From: Pseudarthrobacter albicanus
GTDB lineage: Bacteria; Actinomycetota; Actinomycetes; Actinomycetales; Micrococcaceae
Assembly (NCBI RefSeq): GCF_018224015.1
Contig: NZ_JAGPOT010000073.1
Coordinates: forward strand, 1-41,284
DNA length: 41,284 nucleotides
Direction of reading: 5' to 3'
Both the position numbers and the translations under genes were made by a program. The notes below the pieces were generated by a model. The model saw only the letters and a program-made list of their open reading frames with translations, was not told the DNA's origin and searched no databases. Positions 24,208-31,836 of the stretch are shown here, piece after piece. Each line of letters begins with the position of its first letter. Position 1 is the stretch's first letter.

Positions 24208-24675
24208 ATGACAACGACCACCGGCGACCTTCGATTGCAGGACTTGGGCTCCCAGCTCCATACCCTCGCCTGGACGATCCACCGCGTTCTGCCCTCGGCT
24301 GCCGGTCTCGATCCGCTGCCCGCTTCGGAACTGGCCGTTTTGAAGCGCGTCATTGCGGAACCCGGGATGACCGTTTCGCAGCTCACCGCTGCGTTGGGGT
24401 TGCGTCAAAGCAATGCCAGTGCGGCCGTCAGGGCACTGGTCGACCGCGGCCTGGTCCGCCGGAAATCCAGTCCGTCTGACCGCAGGCTGGCGTTGCTGTA
24501 TCCCACCGAGGCTGCGCTGAAGAACAAAAGGCTAGTGGCGGAAGCCTGGTCCGGTTCCATCAGCGCGGCCATGATGCGGCTTCCGGCAGATCAGGTGAAC
24601 GCCATCCTTGACGCGGCAGAGGCCCTCGCGGCCCTCGAAGTGGAACTTCGGACCGGACTGGCGGCCGCGCCCTGA
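24208..24675 (+). CDS. MarR-family transcriptional regulator
   Basis: A 155-residue winged-helix protein. The DNA-binding part runs from SELAVLKRVIAEPGMTVSQL through LGLRQSNASAAVRALVDRG to the wing RRKSSPSDRRLALLYPT, where the Ser-Asp-Arg-Arg motif typical of MarR proteins is present. N- and C-terminal helices form the dimer interface. The ATG at 24208 is only 16 bp from the AT-rich element, leaving little room for a leader. Likely target: its own promoter and the divergent efflux pump. Ligand unknown. Confidence 0.9.
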   Translation: MTTTTGDLRLQDLGSQLHTLAWTIHRVLPSAAGLDPLPASELAVLKRVIAEPGMTVSQLTAALGLRQSNASAAVRALVDRGLVRRKSSPSDRRLALLYPTEAALKNKRLVAEAWSGSISAAMMRLPADQVNAILDAAEALAALEVELRTGLAAAP

Positions 24676-24707
24676 CACGGATGGGCGCCCCCGGCGCACC
24701 GCGATCG

Positions 24708-24733
24708 ACGACGGCGGGACGTCCCGCCGTCGT
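24708..24733. terminator. Palindromic hairpin, member A of a four-copy family
   Basis: A perfect 26-bp palindrome, half-site ACGACGGCGGGAC. It lies 32 bp after the marR stop and 102 bp before the aminotransferase. It shares its stem core with hairpins at 26523, 30076 and 40373. There is no T run, but position after a gene suggests termination. Confidence 0.65.
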
Positions 24734-24834
24734 TCCCGCTGCCCCTTGTGCCCGGCAGGGACCGAGGCCAGCATTGAAGCGTCGGCCGATCACCTGGCGG
24801 TGGGAGGCCGAAGCTCCGGAGGAGGTGCGGCGGC

Positions 24835-26028
24835 GTGTCCCAGCAGCAGAACGGTGTCCCGGACCCGGGGGTGCCACCCCTTGTCAGCCCGGGTGATTTC
24901 GCCGGGCTTCCCGGGCTGTGCCATCTGGCGGCCGCGGGGGAGACGCCCATGCTCGCCTCGCAGGCGGCCGTGTTCAGCGAATTCATGCAGGACAAGGCCC
25001 GGGGGATGGGAGGGCGTGAACGCATCTACGCCAAGGTGTCACGGGCGGCGGATTCGCTGGCGGCCCTGCTCGGGTGCCGGGCCGCGGAGCTGGGGTTCCC
25101 GCAGAATGTCGCGCAGGCCGTGAACATGGTGGCCCGCAGCATCGACGCCGCCGGGGGAAACATCGTGATGCCGCAATGGGAATACCCCTCCGACCTGTTT
25201 CCGTGGCGGACCGGCACGGACCTGGAGATCCGTCTCGTCACGAGCCCGGACCACCTGATGGATCCGCAGCGCTACGCCGACACCGTAGACGGCCATACCC
25301 GGGCCATCGTGACCAGCCTGGTCTCCTACTACACCGGCGAACTGATCGACCTCAGCGAGTACCGGGCGATTGCGGACTCGTGCGGGGCGATGCTGGTTGT
25401 GGACGTGTCCCAGGCCCTCGGCGTGGCGGACTTCGACATCACATTGACCGACTTCGCGTTCTCGTGCGGCTACAAGTGGGCCCTGGGCACGCACGGCGCC
25501 GGAATCGCGTACTGCAATGCGGAACGGCAGCCGGACTGGCAGCCGCGGGAGTCCGGGTGGACGTCCGCCGCGTGGGTCGACGCCGACGTCCGGGACACCA
25601 CGGTGACGCCGGTCCGGGACGGACGGCGCTTCGAACTGGGGAATCCTGCGGCCCTGTGCGTGCAGATCCTGGGAAACGGCATCGACTACCTTCGCGCCAG
25701 CGGACTGGCCAGAATCGAAAGCCACGTGCGTGCCCTCACGGATGTCCTGTGGACGGAGCTGGACGCCCGGGGAATGGGCATGCTCACCCCTGCGGACTCC
25801 GGCAAACGCGCGGGCATCGTCGCCTTCAACGTCGACGACGAGAGCCGGTGGCGCCGCGGCCTCGAGGCCCACGGGGTGCTTGCCTGGACCGGCGACAAGC
25901 GCGTGCGAATCTCTCCCCACCTCTACAACGGGATGGCGGACGTCCGGCTGGCCCTCGAGGCGGTCGAGGCTCTTCAAAACGGGGCCTGGTCTGGACCGTT
26001 TGGCTCCTCATCAGTGCGTGGCGGATGA
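24835..26028 (+). CDS. Class V-fold PLP-dependent aminotransferase/lyase
   Basis: A 397-residue fold-type I PLP enzyme. The GTG start at 24835 has GGAGGAG ten bases upstream. Family landmarks are the phosphate-binding region near NVAQAVNMVARS, the cofactor-stacking part DVSQALGVADFD with its Asp, and the Schiff-base lysine Lys214 in CGYKWALGTHG. The C-terminal small domain includes RISPHLYNGMADV. It resembles the isopenicillin N epimerase/kynureninase-like branch rather than cysteine desulfurases, as no SufS-type cysteine loop is visible. Substrate unknown. It stands alone between two hairpins and gives no operon clue. Confidence 0.87.
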   Translation: MSQQQNGVPDPGVPPLVSPGDFAGLPGLCHLAAAGETPMLASQAAVFSEFMQDKARGMGGRERIYAKVSRAADSLAALLGCRAAELGFPQNVAQAVNMVARSIDAAGGNIVMPQWEYPSDLFPWRTGTDLEIRLVTSPDHLMDPQRYADTVDGHTRAIVTSLVSYYTGELIDLSEYRAIADSCGAMLVVDVSQALGVADFDITLTDFAFSCGYKWALGTHGAGIAYCNAERQPDWQPRESGWTSAAWVDADVRDTTVTPVRDGRRFELGNPAALCVQILGNGIDYLRASGLARIESHVRALTDVLWTELDARGMGMLTPADSGKRAGIVAFNVDDESRWRRGLEAHGVLAWTGDKRVRISPHLYNGMADVRLALEAVEALQNGAWSGPFGSSSVRGG

Positions 26029-26112
26029 AGGACGGACCGGCGCCGGGACAGCGGAGCCGATAGCTTGAGCGGGGTCTGCTTCCGCCCGTCGATGCGGGGG
26101 AAAAAGATGGGC

Positions 26113-26150
26113 GGCAATCGATTGCCAAAAAATTGCCATGCCGCTACTGT
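26113..26150 (+). promoter_or_regulatory. Promoter with overlapping palindromic operator for the small-protein gene
   Basis: TTGCCA (26122-26127), a 17-base spacer and TACTGT (26145-26150) form a plausible sigma-A promoter. A perfect 14-bp palindrome GGCAATCGATTGCC (26113-26126) with central CG overlaps the -35 and looks like a LacI-family operator. A second ATTGCC half-site lies at 26132-26137. Start of the gene is 101 bp beyond the -10. No regulator gene is adjacent. Confidence 0.6.
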
Positions 26151-26250
26151 TGATGTCAGACGAGCGGCGCCGGCGTGGGGTCTGGTCAGCTCGCGAGCAG
26201 AGCGCAAGGATCTTCCCCGATCTCCACCGAGCCAACTCAAGGATAGACCG

Positions 26251-26466
26251 ATGACAACCATCACCCCTGAACTGCCCCTGACGATCACCGCCACCGATCG
26301 CGCCAGCATGGACCGTCAACTCAATGATGCAGTGACGCTCGCCCAGGCGAGGGCCATGCACGAGCACCGCGGCATCCTGGTCACCCGCCACGGCCACGAT
26401 TCCTTCACCATCGCCGTCAGCGATGCCGTCCCCTTCGGCCTGACCCGCGAACACCAGGCCTGGTGA
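26251..26466 (+). CDS. Small uncharacterised protein, paralogue of 8715-8918
   Basis: A 71-residue protein of unknown function. The ATG at 26251 is six bases after AAGGAT; the frame is open upstream, but no ribosome site supports a longer product. The N-terminus is MTTITPEL and the C-terminus VPFGLTREHQAW. It matches the protein at 8715-8918 in 16 of 28 C-terminal positions (residues 40-67 here) and in the opening MTTI. It contains several histidines (HEHRG, TRHGHD), most of which are not shared, so metal binding is not supported as a family property. Unlike its paralogue it is a single-gene unit with its own promoter, palindromic operator and strong terminator-like hairpin. Confidence 0.78.
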   Translation: MTTITPELPLTITATDRASMDRQLNDAVTLAQARAMHEHRGILVTRHGHDSFTIAVSDAVPFGLTREHQAW

Positions 26467-26522
26467 ATTCGTAGCGCAGGTGCGTAGATCCGCGGCAGGG
26501 CACTAACTCGCCCGCTGCAAGG

Positions 26523-26562
26523 CAAGAGGACGACGGCGGGAATATCCGCCGTCGTCCTCTTG
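26523..26562. terminator. Bidirectional hairpin, member B of the four-copy family
   Basis: A 17-bp perfect stem, 26523-26539 with 26546-26562, around a 6-base loop. The stem begins CAAGAGGACGACGGCGG, so the outer base pairs give TCCTCTTG at the 3' side. It lies between the convergent small-protein gene (ends 26466) and the protease gene (ends 26677). The remaining bases to 26676 show no gene. Confidence 0.75.
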
Positions 26563-26676
26563 GGTGAAGGGCTGGTCCACCCTCAAGGAACGCTGCCGGC
26601 CCGGAACGGGGCGCCCGTCCACCGCCTGCGCCGGTTTCACCCTCCATTGGTGTGTTTTCCGCCGGCGACGTCCTGA

Positions 26677-28149
26677 TCAGAAATTGGCGACCTGGGTCAG
26701 GTACCCGTAGTAGTGCGCGTCGATCGGGCGGATCGGATCGCCGCCGAAACCGTAGTCACGGTGGGCCCTGTTGTAGTCCTTGGTCACGTCCAGGAACTTC
26801 TCCATCACGGCTTGGCCCGAGCCCTCGCATTCCCCGCGGCTGATGCACAAGGCCACCGATCCTGCCACGGCGGGGCTGGCAAAGCTGGTCCCGTCCATGA
26901 CGGCAGTGCCGCCCGGCGCTTTGGACAGCGGCGCCGTGGACAGCATGCAGGCGCCTGGGGCGGCGACCGTGTGGGCCTTGTCCTTCGGCTGGGTGGCGAA
27001 GTTGGAGAAGAACGCCGGCTGGTCATCCTTCTGCCCATAGGCGGCGCCCCAGGCCTGGGTCCCGCAGACGGGTGCCGCCAGCCCATCCGGCCGGCCGTCG
27101 AAATCCGCCATGGCCGTCACAGTCAGCACCTGGTCGTACGTGGCCGGCACCGTTCCGGCGAAATCCATACCGGCATTGCCCGCAGCCACGGTGTAGGCAA
27201 CTCCGGCGCTGACCGAGCGGCAGATGGCGTAGTGCATCGGGTCCGTGCCCTTGCCACAGTTGTCCGTGTCGGTGCCGGGGCCGGCGATGCTGATGTTGGC
27301 CACCTGGATATCGTTGTGCCGGTCCTTGTCCCGGCGCGTGGATGTCACCCAGTCGATGGCGCAGATCATGCTCTGCTCGGAGATCAAACCGGCGTCATCG
27401 ACCACACGGACGGACCACAGCGGGGTGCCGGGTGCGGTCCCGATCACGCCGGTGCGGTTGTTCCGGGCGCCGATGACGCCGGCCACGGCGGTGCCGTGGC
27501 CCAGGACATCGACGGGGGTCACCGTGACGGGCGAGCCGGAGGTGCAGTCGATGCCGCCCCGCACGTTCAGGTCCGGGTGGGTGGCATCGATCCCGCTGTC
27601 GATGACCGCCACGTTGACGTCGGCTGAATCATGGCCGCCGTCACCGGCCCTGGTGCTGCCGCCCTCGGACGCGGCGCCCCCGATGCGCTGCCGCCACAGC
27701 GGAGTCACCTGGGTGCTGGGCGGTTCGGCGTCCCGCGGTTTGTGGAATTTCCGGCCCATGGTGACGAAGTCGACGCCGGGATCAGCCTGGACGCGCTGGG
27801 CTTCGGCCGCCGTCATCGTGGCGGCGTAGCCGCTCACGGCGTCCCGGTAGATCCCCGACGTCGTGAACCCGTACGTGCTCTGGTGGGCCGCGGCGGTGGC
27901 AGCGGGGTCCACGGCGCTGTCCTTGAGGACAACGATGTAGTCCTGCTTCGGCTCCGCGGCGCCTGAGGGAGCGGCGGCCGCGATCCCGCCGCCAATGGTC
28001 AGGGCCGCTGCCGCCAGGCCGGCCAGGACCCGGCGGGACCATGATCTGTCCGTCGGCGGGCGGGCCACGTCCGTGGGCCGGTGGCTGCGCAGACCGGCGG
28101 CGACGGTTGCTGGCTGCGATGATGATGGCTGGCGGAATTGGCTGAACAT
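26677..28149 (-). CDS. Secreted subtilisin-like serine protease (S8)
   Basis: A 490-residue secreted protease. The ATG at 28149 has GGGAGG just upstream. A long basic N-terminal region precedes a signal-type hydrophobic stretch (VLAGLAAAALTIGGGIAAAA, residues 41-60). An inhibitor-I9-like propeptide (YIVVLKDSAVDP onwards, to about residue 130) and the S8 catalytic domain follow. The triad is Asp184 (AVIDSGID), His218 (GHGTAVAG) and Ser422 (DGTSFASPAVAG), with the oxyanion Asn325 in VAAGNAG. Several cysteines suggest disulfides, as expected outside the cell. No sortase motif is visible. A matrixin-like protease gene lies upstream on the same strand, 127 bp away. Confidence 0.94.
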   Translation of the reverse strand: MFSQFRQPSSSQPATVAAGLRSHRPTDVARPPTDRSWSRRVLAGLAAAALTIGGGIAAAAPSGAAEPKQDYIVVLKDSAVDPAATAAAHQSTYGFTTSGIYRDAVSGYAATMTAAEAQRVQADPGVDFVTMGRKFHKPRDAEPPSTQVTPLWRQRIGGAASEGGSTRAGDGGHDSADVNVAVIDSGIDATHPDLNVRGGIDCTSGSPVTVTPVDVLGHGTAVAGVIGARNNRTGVIGTAPGTPLWSVRVVDDAGLISEQSMICAIDWVTSTRRDKDRHNDIQVANISIAGPGTDTDNCGKGTDPMHYAICRSVSAGVAYTVAAGNAGMDFAGTVPATYDQVLTVTAMADFDGRPDGLAAPVCGTQAWGAAYGQKDDQPAFFSNFATQPKDKAHTVAAPGACMLSTAPLSKAPGGTAVMDGTSFASPAVAGSVALCISRGECEGSGQAVMEKFLDVTKDYNRAHRDYGFGGDPIRPIDAHYYGYLTQVANF

Positions 28150-28276
28150 CGTGGCCTCCCATTAAGCGTCTTCGCTGGCGAGTGCCCCCCGGCCAATCTT
28201 AAGCCTCCGCCCGCATTTTAAGCCCGGACCTTGGGAAAAACTTGGAAATGGTTCCGCGCGCTCGCTGCACGGCTGC

Positions 28277-29323
28277 TTACAGCTGCGGGACGCAGGTTCC
28301 GCTTCCCAGCAGGGCCAGGCCGGCGCGGTCACCGGCGGCGAAGTCCGTGAGACCGGAGTTCTCGGCGTTCATCAGCTGGCTGGGGTCGGCTACATGGTCG
28401 AGCCCGACGACGTGGCCCAGCTCGTGCATGATGACGGCGCGGACATGGGCGGGCCCTTCCGGCCGGTGCATGGCGTCTGCGAGGGTCGGTGCATCCAGTG
28501 CCACCTGGCCCGCCACCAGCACCAGCGGATGTCCGGGAGCCTGCGCATAGCCGCTGCCGCCCAGCCCGGCAATCCTTCCCGCGAGGCCCGGGGTTTCCTC
28601 GGGGTTGGACCATGCGATCAGCACCGGTGCCCAGCGTTTGCCGTAGCGGTCGTCCTGGTAGGTTGTGCGGTGCTCGCTGGGGGCCTCGGACGTGGCTCCG
28701 TCGTCCTGGAACCGCAATCCGGTTGCGGCGGAGACTTCGGCAATGGCCTGCCGGATCAGCTGGTCTGAGCCGGGAGGCGCGTTGTCGGGCCGGACGACGT
28801 AGTGGACCGGCCGGCACGGATCGTAGGCGACGAAGGGCTGGCCCGGGTCCGGGGACGGTTGAAGCGAGTAGGCACGTGACCCCGTGCCCGCGGGCGGGCG
28901 GCCGAGCGGGGACTGCGCGGCCTCGACCCCTGGTGGCGGCATGGTGGCACCCGGCAGGTATGGCCGGACTGCCGGCAGGACGAACCGCTCGAACAGGGCA
29001 GGGCTGAAATACAAGCCCACGACGAGGGCAACGCCGAGGACCGTGCCGGATCTCCTGCCCCGGCGCCGCGCGCCGGCGGAACGCTTCGTGCGGGCGCGGG
29101 AAGCCGGCCTCTCCACGTTCTTGCCGGGGACAGGGGCGCCACGCCACGGGGAAGGAACGTCCATCTGTTCCAGGGCCTCATCGATCGCCCACTGCGGGAT
29201 GCGTCCGCTGGCGGAACGCCGCACGGTCCCTGGCCTGCCGTCGTCGGCCGCGCCGAAATGTGCCGGGGACGGATCGTCCCGGTTGCCGGAATTCGAACGC
29301 AACAGTGTCCCCCATCGCTGCAC
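28277..29323 (-). CDS. Matrixin-like membrane-anchored zinc metalloprotease
   Basis: A 348-residue protein. The GTG at 29323 follows GGGGAG. The N-terminal 90 residues are polar and very basic (RSAGARRRGRRSG), then one membrane span (TVLGVALVVGLYFSPALF, residues 94-111), then an extracellular domain. The zinc-binding motif HELGHVVGLDH (residues 300-310) and a Met-turn LMNAENSG (Met319) define a metzincin/matrixin-type site. DPCRPVHYVV near residue 168 opens the catalytic domain. Topology predicts the protease domain outside the cell, tethered by its N-terminus. It is upstream of, and may share a transcript with, the subtilisin-like gene. Confidence 0.88.
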   Translation of the reverse strand: MQRWGTLLRSNSGNRDDPSPAHFGAADDGRPGTVRRSASGRIPQWAIDEALEQMDVPSPWRGAPVPGKNVERPASRARTKRSAGARRRGRRSGTVLGVALVVGLYFSPALFERFVLPAVRPYLPGATMPPPGVEAAQSPLGRPPAGTGSRAYSLQPSPDPGQPFVAYDPCRPVHYVVRPDNAPPGSDQLIRQAIAEVSAATGLRFQDDGATSEAPSEHRTTYQDDRYGKRWAPVLIAWSNPEETPGLAGRIAGLGGSGYAQAPGHPLVLVAGQVALDAPTLADAMHRPEGPAHVRAVIMHELGHVVGLDHVADPSQLMNAENSGLTDFAAGDRAGLALLGSGTCVPQL

Positions 29324-29383
29324 ACCCCATCTCCCCGGATGGATGACCCCAGCTTAGGGGAAGGGATGACGAGGTGCCTGGAT

Positions 29384-30025
29384 TCAGATGGTGCGCGGCG
29401 CCTTGGCCAGGTTCTCGGTGAGTTCGACAGCGTTCTGCCGGACGACGTACGCCGGGCGGTCCCGCTCCACGCGCCAGCTCTCGGACAGCGGGCCGATGGT
29501 GACCGTGTCGAAGCCGAACTCGTCGTAGAGCCTCGCCACCAGCTCGCCCGCCTCGGGGTAGTCGCTCGCCGTGGCAAGCGCCCGGCGGTTGGGCGTGTCA
29601 GCAGGGGTGCCATCGGTGGTGATCTGGGTGGACATGATGTGGTTGAATCCCTTGGCTACCTTGGAGGTGGGAAGGTGTTCCTGCAGCAGCCCCGAGCTGG
29701 TGGCCTCGCCGTTGTCGAGGGCGGGGACGTGGCCGTCGCGTTCCCAGTAGTAATTGTTGGTGTCGATCACAATCTTGCCCGCCAGCGGCTCCACGGGGAT
29801 GTCCGCGAGGCTCTTGAACGGGACAGTGACGACGGCGAAATCGCCGGCCGCCGCCGCTTCGGCGGCCGTCGCGGCCCGGGCATGCCGTCCCAGTTCCGCG
29901 ACGAGGTCCGCCAGCGTTTCCGGTCCCCGGGAATTGCTGATCACGACTTCATAGCCCAGCTGCACCGCCTTGCGGGCGATCTGGCTGCCAATGTGTCCTG
30001 CACCGATGATTCCGATTGTTGTCAT
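29384..30025 (-). CDS. NADPH-dependent F420 reductase-like oxidoreductase
   Basis: A 213-residue Rossmann-fold protein. The ATG at 30025 (MTTIGIIGAGHIGSQIARK) places the dinucleotide motif GAGHIG at residues 8-13 right at the N-terminus, as is normal for the family; the longer open frame upstream runs through a hairpin and is rejected. VISNSRGPETL provides the NADP-phosphate contacts (Ser/Arg after the second strand). VVTVPFKSL, IDTNNYY and KGFNHIMS follow NpdG/YadA-like F420H2:NADP oxidoreductases and related NAD(P)-binding proteins. Whether the partner is F420 is not settled by the sequence. It is divergent from the DUF3846 gene. Confidence 0.85.
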   Translation of the reverse strand: MTTIGIIGAGHIGSQIARKAVQLGYEVVISNSRGPETLADLVAELGRHARAATAAEAAAAGDFAVVTVPFKSLADIPVEPLAGKIVIDTNNYYWERDGHVPALDNGEATSSGLLQEHLPTSKVAKGFNHIMSTQITTDGTPADTPNRRALATASDYPEAGELVARLYDEFGFDTVTIGPLSESWRVERDRPAYVVRQNAVELTENLAKAPRTI

Positions 30026-30075
30026 ACCGGCGCCAACAGCGTGCCGGGCCCGGATATTTCCACGGTTACGCGGGA

Positions 30076-30106
30076 GGACGACGGCGGAGGCGTGCCGCCG
30101 TCGTCC
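30076..30106. repeat. Hairpin, member C of the four-copy family, between divergent genes
   Basis: A 12-bp perfect stem, GGACGACGGCGG at 30076-30087 with its complement at 30095-30106, loop of 7 bases. It shares its stem core with the hairpins at 24708, 26523 and 40373. Unlike those, it sits upstream of both flanking genes (starts at 30025 minus and 30177 plus), so it cannot be a normal terminator for either. Confidence 0.75.
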
Positions 30107-30176
30107 GCGGCGGCTTTCAGCATCCCCGGGAACGAATCCCGCCCCGGCTCGGTTACTCCATATAGAGGAAAGTACG

Positions 30177-30527
30177 ATGAGCACAACTTGTATTGCACTG
30201 ATAGTTCCGGACCAGCTCAACCAGCCGCTCCGGGTGGAGTCGTTCGAGCCAAGCCTGGCGAACCTCCGGCGGCTGGTCGGGGGAGACGTGGACTGGGTCG
30301 CCCGCGGCGACTGGCATATCTACTTCAACTCGGTCGGCAGGATCAGTAACCTGCCGCCCAACCTGCGGGCCGCCCAGCTGATGCACGAGTGCGGCCTGGA
30401 CCTCGCCGATGCGGCCCGGGGCACCGCAGTTTTCCTCGGCCACGCGTTGCACGGCGCCGAGGCCGACGTGCCGGACTATCTCATCCGCCGGGCTACCGCG
30501 TTGTTCGGCGCGCCCCTGGCAGCCTAG
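30177..30527 (+). CDS. DUF3846-like protein
   Basis: A 116-residue protein. The ATG at 30177 is preceded by AGAGGAAAG. The pattern CIALIVPDQLNQPLRVESF, then LANLRRLVGGDVDWV, IYFNSVGRISNLPPNLRAAQLMH and a closing GTAVFLG follows DUF3846, a family common in actinobacterial chromosomes and phages whose function is not known. No membrane or signal segments. It stands alone, with a 12-bp hairpin in its upstream region. Confidence 0.72.
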   Translation: MSTTCIALIVPDQLNQPLRVESFEPSLANLRRLVGGDVDWVARGDWHIYFNSVGRISNLPPNLRAAQLMHECGLDLADAARGTAVFLGHALHGAEADVPDYLIRRATALFGAPLAA

Positions 30528-30566
30528 GGTGGGCCGCCCGGCCGGACCGGCCGGGCGCAGGACTGC

Positions 30567-30881
30567 TCACCGAAGCCAGCCCTGCTCGAAGTCCGGATGG
30601 TCGTAGTAGGGCAGTGCGAGGGCATTGAGGGACTCGGCCATCCAGCCGATGGACTGCGGAATCCACTGTCCGTCCCCGTCCGGGTCGCTGACCATCGAAG
30701 CCAGGGCGGACTGCCGGGCCGATTCCACGATATGGATCAGCCTCTTCTTGGCCTCGCACTCCAGCAGCAGGCGGCGCTCGTACCATTGGCCGGACTCGGA
30801 GACGGACCTGTCGAGCAGGAGTCTTCGCGCCGCCGCCTCGTCCTCCTTGATCCGTGCGGAGAGGAACTCAACAATGTCCAC
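30567..30881 (-). CDS. DUF6221-like small protein
   Basis: A 104-residue cytosolic protein starting at GTG 30881. Features of the DUF6221 family are the opening VEFLSARIKEDEAAAR, a central WYERRLLLECEAKKRLI helix, and the closing LNALALPYYDHPDFEQGW. Its role is unknown. It converges on the DUF3846 gene with 39 bp between the stops and is divergent from a small acidic protein gene at 30974. Confidence 0.8.
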   Translation of the reverse strand: MDIVEFLSARIKEDEAAARRLLLDRSVSESGQWYERRLLLECEAKKRLIHIVESARQSALASMVSDPDGDGQWIPQSIGWMAESLNALALPYYDHPDFEQGWLR

Positions 30882-30973
30882 AGACCGAGCGTACGCGGTC
30901 CCTGGGGCAGCTGCTCGATGCCGACGTCAGGCGCGTTCTCGACACCTATTCCCGGCAGGCCTACCGTTGTCAC

Positions 30974-31144
30974 ATGAGCAAAAACCCGGATGAGGTCCCG
31001 GTCCCGGACGAGACGGAAAGTGCCAGCGGATTCCGGGCGGAGCCGCTGTCCACCGAGGTGGATCCGGACTTTATCCCGGACACCGATCACTCAACGCCCG
31101 AGGAAAAAACCGCCCGCGGGAAACCCGAGGAAACGGGAAGCTGA
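30974..31144 (+). CDS. Small acidic hypothetical protein
   Basis: A 56-residue, strongly acidic protein (MSKNPDEVPVPDETES at the start, ending GKPEETGS), low complexity and probably disordered. The ATG at 30974 has no clear ribosome site. Its stop is 2 bp before the GTG of the DUF1992 gene, so the two are likely one transcript with coupled translation. No family recognised. Confidence 0.5.
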   Translation: MSKNPDEVPVPDETESASGFRAEPLSTEVDPDFIPDTDHSTPEEKTARGKPEETGS

Positions 31145-31146
31145 CG

Positions 31147-31785
31147 GTGGGACCAATGACGGGCGGGGCAGCGGGCGAGTTCAAACGCCGCGTGGAGCGT
31201 GCCGCGGAGTTCCGGGCCTTCCGGGCCGCCGGCGGGACAGTGCAGGAGGACCCGGAGCTGGCGGCCGCCGGCGGGACAGTGCAGGAGGACCCGGAGCTGG
31301 CGGCCGCCGGGGAAGAAGTCCGGCAGAAACGAAATAAGGTCGATGATGCCGCCAGGGCCGAATACCTGATCCGGGACGCCATGGCGCGGGGGAAATTCGA
31401 CAACCTGGAATACGCCGGCAAACCGATTCCCGGACTGGGGGAGGGTTATGACCCCGACTGGTGGGTCAAGGGCCTGATCCAGCGCGAGAACATCAGCGGG
31501 CTGGGCCCGAAAGCCATCCTCCTCCGCACCGAGGACGCAGGACTGGATGCCCGGCTCGACGCCCGGTATTCGGAAAAGCAGGTGCGCGACATCGTCGAGG
31601 ACTTCAACGCACGCGTGATCGATGCCCGTCGGCAGCTCCAGGGCGGCCCGCCCGTGGTCACGAAAACCCGCGACGTCGACGTTGAAGTGCAACGCTGGCA
31701 CGAGCGCCGGGCCGCCGTGGACGCCACCCCGGACCCGCCGGAGCCTGGACCCGAACGCCGCTGGTGGCGGCGCATCTGGAGCTAG
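31147..31785 (+). CDS. DUF1992 (DnaJ homologue C28-like) protein
   Basis: A 212-residue protein from GTG 31147, or 209 residues from ATG 31156; GGGAAG at 31135-31140 favours the GTG. The DUF1992 core is clear: DAARAEYLIRDAMARGKFDN, then LEYAGKPIPGLGEGYDPDWWVK, and the C-terminal RYSEKQVRDIVEDFNARVIDAR. The function of the family is not established. An internal 13-residue duplication (TVQEDPEL twice) comes from a perfect 39-bp tandem repeat at 31224-31310, in the poorly conserved segment before the core. A short GC stem-loop follows the stop. Confidence 0.85.
   Translation: MGPMTGGAAGEFKRRVERAAEFRAFRAAGGTVQEDPELAAAGGTVQEDPELAAAGEEVRQKRNKVDDAARAEYLIRDAMARGKFDNLEYAGKPIPGLGEGYDPDWWVKGLIQRENISGLGPKAILLRTEDAGLDARLDARYSEKQVRDIVEDFNARVIDARRQLQGGPPVVTKTRDVDVEVQRWHERRAAVDATPDPPEPGPERRWWRRIWS
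31224..31310 (+). repeat. 39-bp perfect tandem duplication inside the DUF1992 gene
   Basis: Period 39 bp, 2.2 copies without mismatch (31224-31262, 31263-31301, partial to 31310). It is in frame and inserts 13 residues, so the gene stays open. Perfect identity points to a recent event. I cannot rule out an assembly artefact. Confidence 0.92.
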
Positions 31786-31788
31786 GCC

Positions 31789-31805
31789 GCCCGGACGCTC
31801 CGGGC
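31789..31805 (+). terminator. Short stem-loop after the DUF1992 gene
   Basis: GCCCGGA (31789-31795) pairs with TCCGGGC (31799-31805) around a 3-base loop, four bases after the stop. No T run. Modest support as a terminator. Confidence 0.4.
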
Positions 31806-31836
31806 TGCGCGCCGCCCGGACGGGAGGCGACGCGCC

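Noticed and set aside
22518..24479. A 653-codon plus-strand frame containing GSQQA repeats
   Set aside because: The repeats are translation of the 15-bp tandem array, and the rest is antisense to the efflux gene. The array length is a multiple of three, so the frame stays open by chance.
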